Shown: in pieces, positions 26,783-34,781 of the stretch
How positions within the stretch are numbered: position 1 is the stretch's first letter
Layout: every line of letters starts with the position of its first letter
Source of the DNA: an uncultured Muribaculaceae bacterium
GTDB lineage: Bacteria > Bacteroidota > Bacteroidia > Bacteroidales > Muribaculaceae
Reading direction: 5' to 3'
NCBI GenBank assembly: GCA_910579845.1
Contig: CAJTWL010000011.1
Coordinates: 1 to 64,000, forward strand
Length of the DNA: 64,000 nucleotides
Notes under the pieces: generated by a model
Seen by the model: only the letters and a program-made list of their open reading frames with translations
Database searches by the model: none
Told to the model about the DNA's origin: nothing
Made by a program: the position numbers and the translations under genes

Positions 26783-29700
26783 TCAGTTTTTTGATTTGAA
26801 ATAGTTTACTGCGTTGGCAAACAGATTCTGGTTCTTGTTGCCATGTATATTCTTCATCAGTCCTTCGCCATAGCGTTCCGAGTGCCCCATTTTTCCGAGA
26901 ATTCTGCCATCGGGTGATATGATTCCTTCGATGGCTTCAGTAGAACCGTTCGGGTTTGCCGGAGATGTCATGGTTGCGTTACCCTCGGCATCGGCATATT
27001 GGAATGCTATCTGACCGTTTTTACGCAACTGCTCGGCCAGTTTTGCATCCGCCATGAATTTACCTTCGCCATGTGAAGCGGCGATGCTGTGCAGATCGCC
27101 TGTCTTGAATCCGGCAAGCCAGGGTGAGGCTACGGATCCGACACGGGTGCTCACAATCTGGGAGATGTGACGGTTGATATCATTATGGAACAGAGTTGGA
27201 GACTCTGACGTCAGTTCTCCGATTTTGCCGAATGGCAGCAGACCTGATTTCACCAATGCCTGGAAACCGTTACAGATGCCGAGAATCAATCCGCCACGTT
27301 CCTGAAGGCGCTTGATCGCCGCCTTGACAGTATCGTTAAGAAGAATGTTGGCGATGAATTTACCGCTTCCGTCCGGTTCGTCGCCTGCCGAGAAGCCTCC
27401 GCTTATAGCCAGTATATGGCAATTGTCGATGTTCTCAGCCATCTCTTTTACACTCTTTTCTATGTCCTTGCCGGTGAGATTACAGAATACCTGCGATCTG
27501 ACAACCGCTCCCTCGCGTTCAAAAGCCTTGGTCATGTCGTAGTCGCAGTTGGTGCCGGGGAAGAGCGGCAGGAACACTACAGGATGATCTGTCGGTTCGC
27601 CCTCCCATTTTGCAGTGTTGGGTCCGGAAGAGGCATTTTCCACTTTGCCCTCGATACCGCTGCGGTCCGGGTAGATTTCTGTGAATCTCTTTCTGTTCGC
27701 CTCGAATGCCTCCGGAATCGATATCTCTGTGCCGTTCACTGTAATCAGACCGTTATCAGTCGTCTCTCCGATAAGTTTGGCATTCGGGAATGTGAGTTCC
27801 TGTTCGCTCTCTACAATCAGTGAGCCGTTTCCGTATGCGAACAGATCATCTTCATTTATGTTGACATTGGCACCGATGCCGTTGCCGAAGCTCATTTTTG
27901 CGATACCTTCTGCCACGCCGCCAAAACCGTTAGACCACGCTGAAATTATCTGGCGTGCCTCTATGGCTTTGCGCACATTCTCAAAATTGGATATCAGCAT
28001 GTCTGTATCCGGAGCGAGGTCTGCTTTCGGAGTATGGCGTATAAGATAAATACGGTTTCCTGCAGCTTTGAACTCAGGACTTATCACCTTGCGGGCGTCT
28101 ACTGTGCCGGCGGCGAATGCTATAAGTGTCGGGGGTACGTTAATGTCGTTGAATGTTCCGCTCATCGAGTCTTTACCGCCAATTGCCGCAAGCCCGAATG
28201 CGAGTTGCATGTTCAGAGCGCCAAGAAGGGCAGCAAGCGGTTTTCCCCAGGATATTTCCGAGTGCATGCGCTCGAAATATTCCTGAAAAGAGAATCTGAG
28301 ATGACGGAAATCGGCTCCTGTAGCTGTAGCTTTTGCAAGTGCCTCTACCACAGCATAGCTTGATCCGTGATAAGGACTCCAGCTGCTTATGAACGGATTG
28401 AAACCGAATGTCATTATCGATGCTGTGTCTGTGTGGTGGCTTCCTACCGGAAGTTTCTGCACACTGACCTGTGCTTCTGTTCCCTGTGTCTTGCCGCCGA
28501 ATGGCATAAGTACTGTCGAAGCTCCTATAGAGGAGTCGAACATTTCGGCGAGACCTTTCTGAGAAGTCACATTGTCATCAGCCAGATTGGAAAGGAATCT
28601 CTCTTTGAGATTCTTCCCTTTAGGTTCGCGAAGGAACGGATTCTTCTCCTCTACTCCGCCGATACGTGCTTTTGCGAAATGCCGTGCACCGGCAGAGTCG
28701 ATAAACTCGCGTTTGAGATCGGCAACAAGTCCGCTGTTGTAATACATTCTCATTCTGCCTGAGTCGGTAACGTCAGCGACATGGCGCACTTCTATATTCT
28801 CTTCATGGCAATAGCGCTCGAATTCCTCGCGGTCTTGAGGCTCCACTACCACCGACATGCGTTCCTGCGATTCACTGATAGCAAGTTCTGTGGGGTTCAG
28901 TCCGGAGTATTTTGTGGTGACGCGGTCAAGATATATGTCGAGACCGTCGGTAAGCTCACCTATCGCGACACTGACACCTCCGGCGCCGAAGTCATTCGAT
29001 TTCTTGATAAGACGTGTTACCTCCGGACGGCGGAAGAGACGGGATATCTTGCGCTCCTCAGGTGCGTTTCCTTTCTGTACCTCACTGCCGCATTCTTCCA
29101 GAGATGAAGCATTGTGTTCTTTTGAACTTCCGGTTGCCCCTCCGATTCCGTCACGACCGGTTCTGCCACCGAACATCAGGATCACATCGCCCGGCACGGG
29201 ACGTTCGCGACGCACATCGGAAGCTTTTACAGCTCCGGCAACGGCACCGACTTCCAGACGTTTTGCAACATATCCCGGATGATATATCTCGCGCACGTGC
29301 GTTGTGGCAAGACCTATCTGGTTACCGTAAGAAGAATAGCCGTGAGCGGCTTTCAGAGTGATGACACGTTGGGGTAGTTTGCCATCCATTGTCTCGGAAA
29401 CAGGTTTATAAATGTCTCCTGCACCGGTTACGCGCATCGCCTGATATACATAGCTTCGTCCGCTCAGCGGGTCGCGGATGGCACCGCCAAGACAAGTGGA
29501 CGCACCGCCGAAAGGTTCGATTTCTGTCGGGTGGTTGTGTGTCTCGTTCTTGAATTGCAACAGCCAGCGTTCCGGATTTCCGTCAACATCTATGTCTACA
29601 TATATTGAACATGCGTTGTTCTCCTCGCTCTGCTCAAGGTCTTCCAGAAGACCTTCCTTGCGCAGATATCGTGCACCAATTGTAGCAAGATCCATCAGAC

Positions 29701-30499
29701 ACAGGCTCTTGTTTTCGCGACCGAGTCCTTTGCGTATATTTTTCCATTCCTCAATGGTATCTTTCAGGGTGTCGGATATTATTGAATCGTCAACCTGTAT
29801 GTCTGTGAGCTCGGTTGTAAATGTGGTGTGCCGGCAATGGTCGCTCCAATAAGTGTCGAGTATTCTCAACTCTGTCTCATTCGGATCACGGTTCTCTGCT
29901 GTGAAGTAGTTTACCACCTCCATCAGGTCATCGGCGTTCATTGCCAGCCCCATCTCCTTACAATAGGCAGGAGCCTTCTCTGCGGTAATTTTGCGGAATC
30001 CTTCAAGTACAGGTACCGGTTTCACCTCGGCACGCTCCGAGCGTTCGAGACGGTCAAGATTCTTTTCGCGTGATTCAATGCTGTTGATACAGTAATGGGC
30101 GATTTTTTTCATCTCCTCCTCCCCTACGGAAGAGTCGAAAATCATCAGCTTGGCACTGCTTATCTCTATGTCTGCATTAGGGTCGATAAGGCGCACACAC
30201 TCCTGAGCGGAGTTTGCACGGGCGTCGAACTGTCCGGGGAGGCTTTCGATCGCCAGATACGGCATTCCGTTTGTTTCGAGAGTCTCGGTTACAGTATCGG
30301 TCGCCGGCTCACCGAATACGCGGTAGCTGCTTTTGTCTATCAGTTCACGGTCGAAACCGAAAAGATCATAGACGCATATCAGTCTCATATCTTTGATCTG
30401 TAGACCGAGGTTGTCGTTGAGTTCGCGACGGAGGCTCTCGGTCTGAGTGCGGAATTCCGGACGCTTCTCGACATATATCCTGTTTTTGTTGCTGTTCAT
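26783..30499 (-). CDS. purL: FGAM synthase, large single-chain form
   Basis: PurL converts FGAR to FGAM using glutamine and ATP. At 1238 residues this is the large fused form found in proteobacteria and Bacteroidota. It has an N-terminal PurS-like part, two AIRS-type domains (for example GGRTGRDGIGGATGSS near 445) and a C-terminal class I glutaminase beginning near 980 (FPGTNCDYDM), with the nucleophile motif GICNGFQ near 1078. No separate purQ or purS is needed. It is 30 bp after purE and 14 bp before purM. Confidence 0.98.
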   Translation of the reverse strand: MNSNKNRIYVEKRPEFRTQTESLRRELNDNLGLQIKDMRLICVYDLFGFDRELIDKSSYRVFGEPATDTVTETLETNGMPYLAIESLPGQFDARANSAQECVRLIDPNADIEISSAKLMIFDSSVGEEEMKKIAHYCINSIESREKNLDRLERSERAEVKPVPVLEGFRKITAEKAPAYCKEMGLAMNADDLMEVVNYFTAENRDPNETELRILDTYWSDHCRHTTFTTELTDIQVDDSIISDTLKDTIEEWKNIRKGLGRENKSLCLMDLATIGARYLRKEGLLEDLEQSEENNACSIYVDIDVDGNPERWLLQFKNETHNHPTEIEPFGGASTCLGGAIRDPLSGRSYVYQAMRVTGAGDIYKPVSETMDGKLPQRVITLKAAHGYSSYGNQIGLATTHVREIYHPGYVAKRLEVGAVAGAVKASDVRRERPVPGDVILMFGGRTGRDGIGGATGSSKEHNASSLEECGSEVQKGNAPEERKISRLFRRPEVTRLIKKSNDFGAGGVSVAIGELTDGLDIYLDRVTTKYSGLNPTELAISESQERMSVVVEPQDREEFERYCHEENIEVRHVADVTDSGRMRMYYNSGLVADLKREFIDSAGARHFAKARIGGVEEKNPFLREPKGKNLKERFLSNLADDNVTSQKGLAEMFDSSIGASTVLMPFGGKTQGTEAQVSVQKLPVGSHHTDTASIMTFGFNPFISSWSPYHGSSYAVVEALAKATATGADFRHLRFSFQEYFERMHSEISWGKPLAALLGALNMQLAFGLAAIGGKDSMSGTFNDINVPPTLIAFAAGTVDARKVISPEFKAAGNRIYLIRHTPKADLAPDTDMLISNFENVRKAIEARQIISAWSNGFGGVAEGIAKMSFGNGIGANVNINEDDLFAYGNGSLIVESEQELTFPNAKLIGETTDNGLITVNGTEISIPEAFEANRKRFTEIYPDRSGIEGKVENASSGPNTAKWEGEPTDHPVVFLPLFPGTNCDYDMTKAFEREGAVVRSQVFCNLTGKDIEKSVKEMAENIDNCHILAISGGFSAGDEPDGSGKFIANILLNDTVKAAIKRLQERGGLILGICNGFQALVKSGLLPFGKIGELTSESPTLFHNDINRHISQIVSTRVGSVASPWLAGFKTGDLHSIAASHGEGKFMADAKLAEQLRKNGQIAFQYADAEGNATMTSPANPNGSTEAIEGIISPDGRILGKMGHSERYGEGLMKNIHGNKNQNLFANAVNYFKSKN

Positions 30500-30529
30500 T
30501 ATATTTGGAAAAATTCAGAATAAGATTAA

Positions 30530-30997
30530 TCAGATTTTAGATTCGAGTACCTTGCGGGCTTGTTCGGCACGGAAATTATCAAGTTTGTCTTTCAGTTCCA
30601 TGTCAGTGACTGCCATCATCTCGACAGCGAGCAAAGCGGCATTCTTTGCGCCGTCAATTCCCACGGTAGCAACCGGTATGCCCGGAGGCATCTGCACCAT
30701 TGACAGCAGAGAGTCAAGACCTTCGAGACTTCTGGACTTTACCGGCACGCCGATTACTGGCAGAGTAGTGAATGCGGCAACAACACCTGCAAGATGTGCG
30801 GCACCACCGGCTCCGGCTATGATTGAATAAAGTCCTCGGTCGCGTGCTCCGGAAGCCCATGCTTCAAGTTCTGCGGGAGTACGGTGTGCACTAAGCACTT
30901 TCTTTTCATATTCGATTCCAAAAGTGTCAAATAGGTCGGCGGCGGCTTTCATTACCGGCCAGTCGCTTGTCGACCCCATTACAATTCCAGCTTTCAT
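30530..30997 (-). CDS. purE: class I N5-CAIR mutase
   Basis: PurE converts N5-CAIR to CAIR. The ATG at 30997 (MKAGIVMGSTSDWP) is chosen over the upstream ATG at 31054, because the PurE fold begins at this residue and the upstream 19 codons run through the terminator hairpin U tract. The result, 155 residues, is normal for class I PurE. The catalytic SDWPVM, SAHRTP and GAGGAAHLAG motifs are present. It is the first gene of the purine operon and is preceded by an attenuator-like leader. Confidence 0.96.
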   Translation of the reverse strand: MKAGIVMGSTSDWPVMKAAADLFDTFGIEYEKKVLSAHRTPAELEAWASGARDRGLYSIIAGAGGAAHLAGVVAAFTTLPVIGVPVKSRSLEGLDSLLSMVQMPPGIPVATVGIDGAKNAALLAVEMMAVTDMELKDKLDNFRAEQARKVLESKI

Positions 30998-31030
30998 TTT
31001 TATATTCAGTAGTAATTCTATTGGTTTCAG

Positions 31031-31069
31031 AAAACAAAAATTGGCGTCAGACACACTCGTCTAACGCCA
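31031..31069 (-). terminator. terminator-like hairpin in the purE leader
   Basis: TGGCGTTAGAC pairs with GTCTGACGCCA (one wobble) around a 6-nt loop, followed by ATTTTTGTTTT. The hairpin ends 34 nt before the purE start and begins 5 nt after the leader ORF stop, so it is placed as an attenuator. It could alternatively simply end pyrB transcripts. Confidence 0.7.
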
Positions 31070-31073
31070 CAAT

Positions 31074-31196
31074 TCAGTTGACTGTCAAATTTATTTTTTC
31101 GCGCATGCACCCGTAAAATGACGCACAAGTTGACTTGCGCTTGCTTTGAATAGGATGTATTGTCTGTCGCGATTGTTGTTTTAAAATTATCTTCAT
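31074..31196 (-). CDS. possible leader peptide, 40 codons
   Basis: A small open frame (MKIILKQQSRQTIHP..., 40 residues) begins 17 nt after the likely transcription start of purE and stops 5 nt before the terminator-like hairpin. A GGAG just overlaps the ATG, so the ribosome site is not classical. The peptide is basic, with two Cys, and I recognise no family. It is supported only by position. A GCGCAAGT...ACTTGTGCG stem-loop lies inside it (about 31120-31143). Confidence 0.35.
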   Translation of the reverse strand: MKIILKQQSRQTIHPIQSKRKSTCASFYGCMREKINLTVN

Positions 31197-31219
31197 CTCC
31201 AAAGTGGAAAATTAAATTA

Positions 31220-31227
31220 CAAAGTTA
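31220..31227 (-). promoter_or_regulatory. purE operon promoter, -7 box
   Basis: TAACTTTG on the minus strand matches the Bacteroidota TAnnTTTG box and lies 51 nt after the pyrB stop. No clear TTTG is seen at the -33 position. It would give a leader of about 215 nt. Confidence 0.5.
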
Positions 31228-31277
31228 GTGAAAATAATCGATATTTTCCATCTCTTAAGTGGAGTATTTTGATAAAA

Positions 31278-32363
31278 TTATTTCTCTTTTGATTCGCAAT
31301 AAGCGCAACGGTAGCTCTCAATGCCGTCATCGCACGGACGGAACAGAGTCTCGACATTTTCCATGTTTGATATGCAGCGGCGGTTCGAGCAGCGTTTGCT
31401 GTTTACAACCGTACCGTCCGGCAGCTTGTAGCCGAGTTCGGGATTCTCTTCAGCCCATTTCAGAAGAGTAAGAATAAGAGCCATTCTAACGAATTTGCCG
31501 TTCTCTACCTGACGGAAATAAGCGGCTCTCGGATCATTGTCCACTTCGACAGTGATTTCGTTGACACGAGGTAGCGGATGAAGCACACGCAGAGTATCTT
31601 TGCCTGTGGCCAGTTTCTCAGGAGTGAGAATAAATGAATCCTTTACACGGTCAAACTCGTCTTCATCAAGGAAACGTTCCTTCTGTACGCGGGTCATGTA
31701 CAGTATGTCGAGTTCGGGCATCACCTCTTCCATTGTCTGCACTTCGCGGTAGTCTACACCGTGCTTGTCGCATACTTCGAGTTTCATGTAATCCGGCAGG
31801 CGAAGCTGTTCAGGAGCGATAAGCACCACTTTTATGCCTGTATGGCGGGAGAGTGCTTTGATAAGGGAGTGTACAGTGCGTCCGAAACGCAGGTCTCCGC
31901 AGAATCCGATTGTCAGGTTGTCCAGTCGTCCGAGTTCGCGTTTGATAGTAAGTAGGTCGGTGAGAGTCTGTGTCGGATGGGCGTGCGATCCGTCACCGGC
32001 GTTGATTACCGGGATTCGTGCGTTGCGTGCCGCTACCAGTGCCGCTCCCTCCTCGAAATGCCGCATGGCGATGATGTCTGCAAAACAACTGATTACCTTC
32101 ACAGTATCGGCTACTGTCTCTCCTTTGCTTACAGATGTGTTCTGTGCATCGGAAAAGCCGAGTACATTGCCGCCTAATTCCATCATCGCCGCCGTGAAGC
32201 TGAGGCGGGTACGGGTCGATGGTTCATAAAAAAGTGTTGCCAGCTTTTTCCCTTTGCAGGCGTCGGAATATTTCTGACGGTTGGCAATGATGTCGAGAGC
32301 AAGGTCTACAATATCTTCTGTCTCCTTGCGTGTCAGATCTGTAGGATCAATCAGATGTCTCAT
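31278..32363 (-). CDS. pyrB: aspartate carbamoyltransferase with PyrI-type zinc tail
   Basis: PyrB joins carbamoyl phosphate and aspartate. The first ~305 residues are a standard catalytic chain, with FYEPSTRTRLSF near 50, HPTQTLTDLL near 135 and HPLPRV near 265. The protein then continues to 361 residues with Cys325, Cys330, Cys353 and Cys356 in the pattern CSNRRCIS...CAYCE. This matches the zinc domain of the PyrI regulatory chain (CPNSNCIS...CKYCE in E. coli). The PyrI allosteric domain is absent, and no pyrI gene is seen in the window. The fusion probably stabilises the trimer rather than conferring nucleotide feedback. It lies 31 bp after pyrE. Confidence 0.95.
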   Translation of the reverse strand: MRHLIDPTDLTRKETEDIVDLALDIIANRQKYSDACKGKKLATLFYEPSTRTRLSFTAAMMELGGNVLGFSDAQNTSVSKGETVADTVKVISCFADIIAMRHFEEGAALVAARNARIPVINAGDGSHAHPTQTLTDLLTIKRELGRLDNLTIGFCGDLRFGRTVHSLIKALSRHTGIKVVLIAPEQLRLPDYMKLEVCDKHGVDYREVQTMEEVMPELDILYMTRVQKERFLDEDEFDRVKDSFILTPEKLATGKDTLRVLHPLPRVNEITVEVDNDPRAAYFRQVENGKFVRMALILTLLKWAEENPELGYKLPDGTVVNSKRCSNRRCISNMENVETLFRPCDDGIESYRCAYCESKEK

Positions 32364-32394
32364 TGTTGTTCTAATTTTTGTGGAAAGAGATTTT

Positions 32395-33048
32395 TTATTT
32401 GGAAAGAAGTGAAATCCAGGATTCGTCGGAGGGATTGTTGCGGAAAGTCTTCACTGCCTCGGCGGCCTTGGTATCGATGTAGTTCTCTTCAACAGCGACT
32501 TCGAGAAGAGTATCGAGATTCGAGAGTGAAATATTCTTCACATTTGCGGCTTCAAGTCTGTCAAGACCTTTTTTCATTCCATATGTAAAGATAGACACAA
32601 CACCCAGAACCTCGGCTCCCGCTTCGCGGAGAGCATCCACAACATCTATACAGCTTCCTGCCGTGGAGATGAGATCTTCTATAACCACGACTTTTGTGCC
32701 CGGTTCAAGTTTCCCTTCGATGCGGTTGTTTCGTCCGTGGTCTTTTGCACTTCCTCGTACATATCCCATAGGTTTGTCAAGAATCCATGCCGCGATGGCC
32801 GCGTGCGCGATTCCGGCTGTAGATGTACCCATCAGAGACTCTGCTTCGGGATATTCTTTCTTTACGGTCTCGGCAATGGCATTCTCCACTACTTTGCGTG
32901 CTTCAGGATTAGAAAGTATCAGGCGGTTGTCGCAATAAATGGGGCTTTTTATTCCGCTTGCCCAAGTAAAGGGTTCTGCAGGACTCAGGAATACGGCCTT
33001 TATCTTCAGCAGGCTTTTGGCGACTGCTCTTTCAATATCTTTATTCAT
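32395..33048 (-). CDS. pyrE: orotate phosphoribosyltransferase
   Basis: PyrE makes OMP from orotate and PRPP. The 217-residue protein has the PRPP-binding motif VVVIEDLISTAGS near 120, the orotate-side SGIKSPIYCDNR near 32 and the flexible-loop KDHGRNN near 103. It lies between pyrF and pyrB on the minus strand with short gaps (44 and 31 bp). Confidence 0.97.
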   Translation of the reverse strand: MNKDIERAVAKSLLKIKAVFLSPAEPFTWASGIKSPIYCDNRLILSNPEARKVVENAIAETVKKEYPEAESLMGTSTAGIAHAAIAAWILDKPMGYVRGSAKDHGRNNRIEGKLEPGTKVVVIEDLISTAGSCIDVVDALREAGAEVLGVVSIFTYGMKKGLDRLEAANVKNISLSNLDTLLEVAVEENYIDTKAAEAVKTFRNNPSDESWISLLSK

Positions 33049-33092
33049 ATTCTGTATCTTCTTTAATTAAAGGAATTAATCGTATAAAGGGG

Positions 33093-33788
33093 TTAGTCGC
33101 AGAAATCCTTTACGCAGCGACGATATGCGGCTACAGGATCTTCTGATGCGGTGATGGGTCTACCGACAACAATGAAGTCGGAACCGATTTCGCGTGCCCG
33201 TGCGGGGGTGGTGATGCGCACCTGGTCATCGGCCGCTGAGTCTGCAAAGCGTATGCCAGGTGTGATTGTGAGGAAATCCTTGCCACACGCATCTTTGACA
33301 ATGCCAGCCTCCAGAGGCGAACAGACAACACCGTCGAGTCCGGCTTCCGCCGCATTTTTTGCATACTGTATGATTGTGTCACCGATTGTGGCGTCGATCA
33401 GCAATTGTTTGCGCATAGCCTCCTCGGATGTACTGGTAAGCTGTGTCACCGCAATCAGCAACGGGCGTGAGCCGTCTTCACGGGTAAGACCCTCTTTGGC
33501 GGCACGCATCATCTCGATAGTGCCGGCAGCGTGTACGTTCACCATGTCAACATCCAGAGCGGACAGAACTTTCATTGCTTTACGCACTGTGTTCGGAATA
33601 TCGTGGAGTTTAAGGTCAAGAAAAATCTTGTGACCTCTTCTTTTGATCTCTTTTACAATATCCGGACCGGCACCGTAAAAGAGTTCCATGCCAATTTTCA
33701 GAAAAGGTTTCTCATCCTTGAATTTGTCAAGAAAAGCCAATGTCGCCTCAGTCGAGGGGAAATCGCAGGCTATGATAACGTCGCGCAT
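33093..33788 (-). CDS. pyrF: orotidine 5'-phosphate decarboxylase
   Basis: PyrF decarboxylates OMP to UMP. The 231-residue type I enzyme shows the catalytic DLKLHDIPNTV near 57 and the phosphate-gripper TPGIRF near 176. It is 44 bp upstream of pyrE. The gap before it (33789-33866) is filled by a 9-bp-period repeat array. Confidence 0.97.
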   Translation of the reverse strand: MRDVIIACDFPSTEATLAFLDKFKDEKPFLKIGMELFYGAGPDIVKEIKRRGHKIFLDLKLHDIPNTVRKAMKVLSALDVDMVNVHAAGTIEMMRAAKEGLTREDGSRPLLIAVTQLTSTSEEAMRKQLLIDATIGDTIIQYAKNAAEAGLDGVVCSPLEAGIVKDACGKDFLTITPGIRFADSAADDQVRITTPARAREIGSDFIVVGRPITASEDPVAAYRRCVKDFCD

Positions 33789-33803
33789 AATCTTTAAATT
33801 TTA

Positions 33804-33858
33804 TAGGGTCTTTAGAGTCCTTAGAGTCTTTAAGGACTTTAAGGTCTTTAGGGACTTT
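33804..33858. repeat. 9-bp-period repeat array, locus 1 (GGTCTTTAA type)
   Basis: Successive variants of GGTCTTTAA and its near complement fill the pyrD-pyrF gap. The unit period is about 9 bp, both orientations are mixed, and the array could fold into a hairpin. Related arrays occur at 50520, 55895 and 57291. Confidence 0.8.
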
Positions 33859-33866
33859 TGTTTCTT

Positions 33867-34781
33867 TTAAATTTTCAAATCTCTCAGATTCCGGATACCG
33901 AGTTCAGACATACGGGAGGGGAGTGCCTTTACAATGTCTGCACAGGCATAAGGATTTATAAGGTTTGCCGATCCCACTTCCACAGCCGACGCTCCTGCCA
34001 TCATCATCTCCAGTACGTCATCGGCAGTGGATACACCACCGCAACCGATTATCGGGATACTTACAGCGTTGCTTACCTGCCACACCATTCTGACTGCCAC
34101 GGGGAACACAGCAGGACCGGAGAATCCGCCCATAACGTTTGCAATCACAGGCTGACGGCGTTTTATGTCGATACGCATTCCGAGCAGAGTGTTGATCAGA
34201 CAGAGTCCGTCGGCACCGGCGTCCTCTGCCGCTTTGGCTATCGCCACTATGTCGGTGACATTGGGCGTGAGCTTTATGTATACCGGTTTGGATGTCACTT
34301 TCTTTACTTCCTCTGTAACTTTGCCTACCATCACCGTATCGGTTCCGAAGCTCATTCCTCCGCCATGTACATTCGGACAGCTGACATTGAGTTCTATGAT
34401 ATCTATATCGGGACATTTATCGGCACGCATACAGCATTCGCGATATTCGTCGACCGAGAATCCGCTTATATTCGCTATAAGCGCGTTGTTGAAAACCTTT
34501 CTAAGTTCCGGAATCTCATCACTGATGACTTTGTCGATTCCCGGGTTCTGCAGACCTACGGAATTTATCAGTCCGTCGTTGCATTCAGCCACCCGGGGAA
34601 GCGGGTTTCCCTGACGGGGATGCAGGGTAGTGCCTTTGATTGATATTCCTCCGAGAAGATTGAGGTCGTAGAATTCCGACATGACATATCCGAAGGCAAA
34701 GCATCCGCTTGCCGGTATCACCGGATTCGGAAGCTTCACGCCACTTAGTTCAACGCCTGTGTCTATATCTTTTATTTCCAT
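33867..34781 (-). CDS. pyrD: dihydroorotate dehydrogenase, class 1B catalytic subunit
   Basis: PyrD oxidises dihydroorotate to orotate with FMN. The 304-residue protein has the class 1 catalytic cysteine motif NVSCPNV near 131 and FMN-binding GCGGVSTADD near 245. The 1B type uses a PyrK partner for NAD+, and here PyrK is the C-terminal half of the adjacent PyrC fusion. The start overlaps the pyrCK stop by 10 bp, suggesting coupled translation and a 1:1 complex. Confidence 0.96.
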   Translation of the reverse strand: MEIKDIDTGVELSGVKLPNPVIPASGCFAFGYVMSEFYDLNLLGGISIKGTTLHPRQGNPLPRVAECNDGLINSVGLQNPGIDKVISDEIPELRKVFNNALIANISGFSVDEYRECCMRADKCPDIDIIELNVSCPNVHGGGMSFGTDTVMVGKVTEEVKKVTSKPVYIKLTPNVTDIVAIAKAAEDAGADGLCLINTLLGMRIDIKRRQPVIANVMGGFSGPAVFPVAVRMVWQVSNAVSIPIIGCGGVSTADDVLEMMMAGASAVEVGSANLINPYACADIVKALPSRMSELGIRNLRDLKI

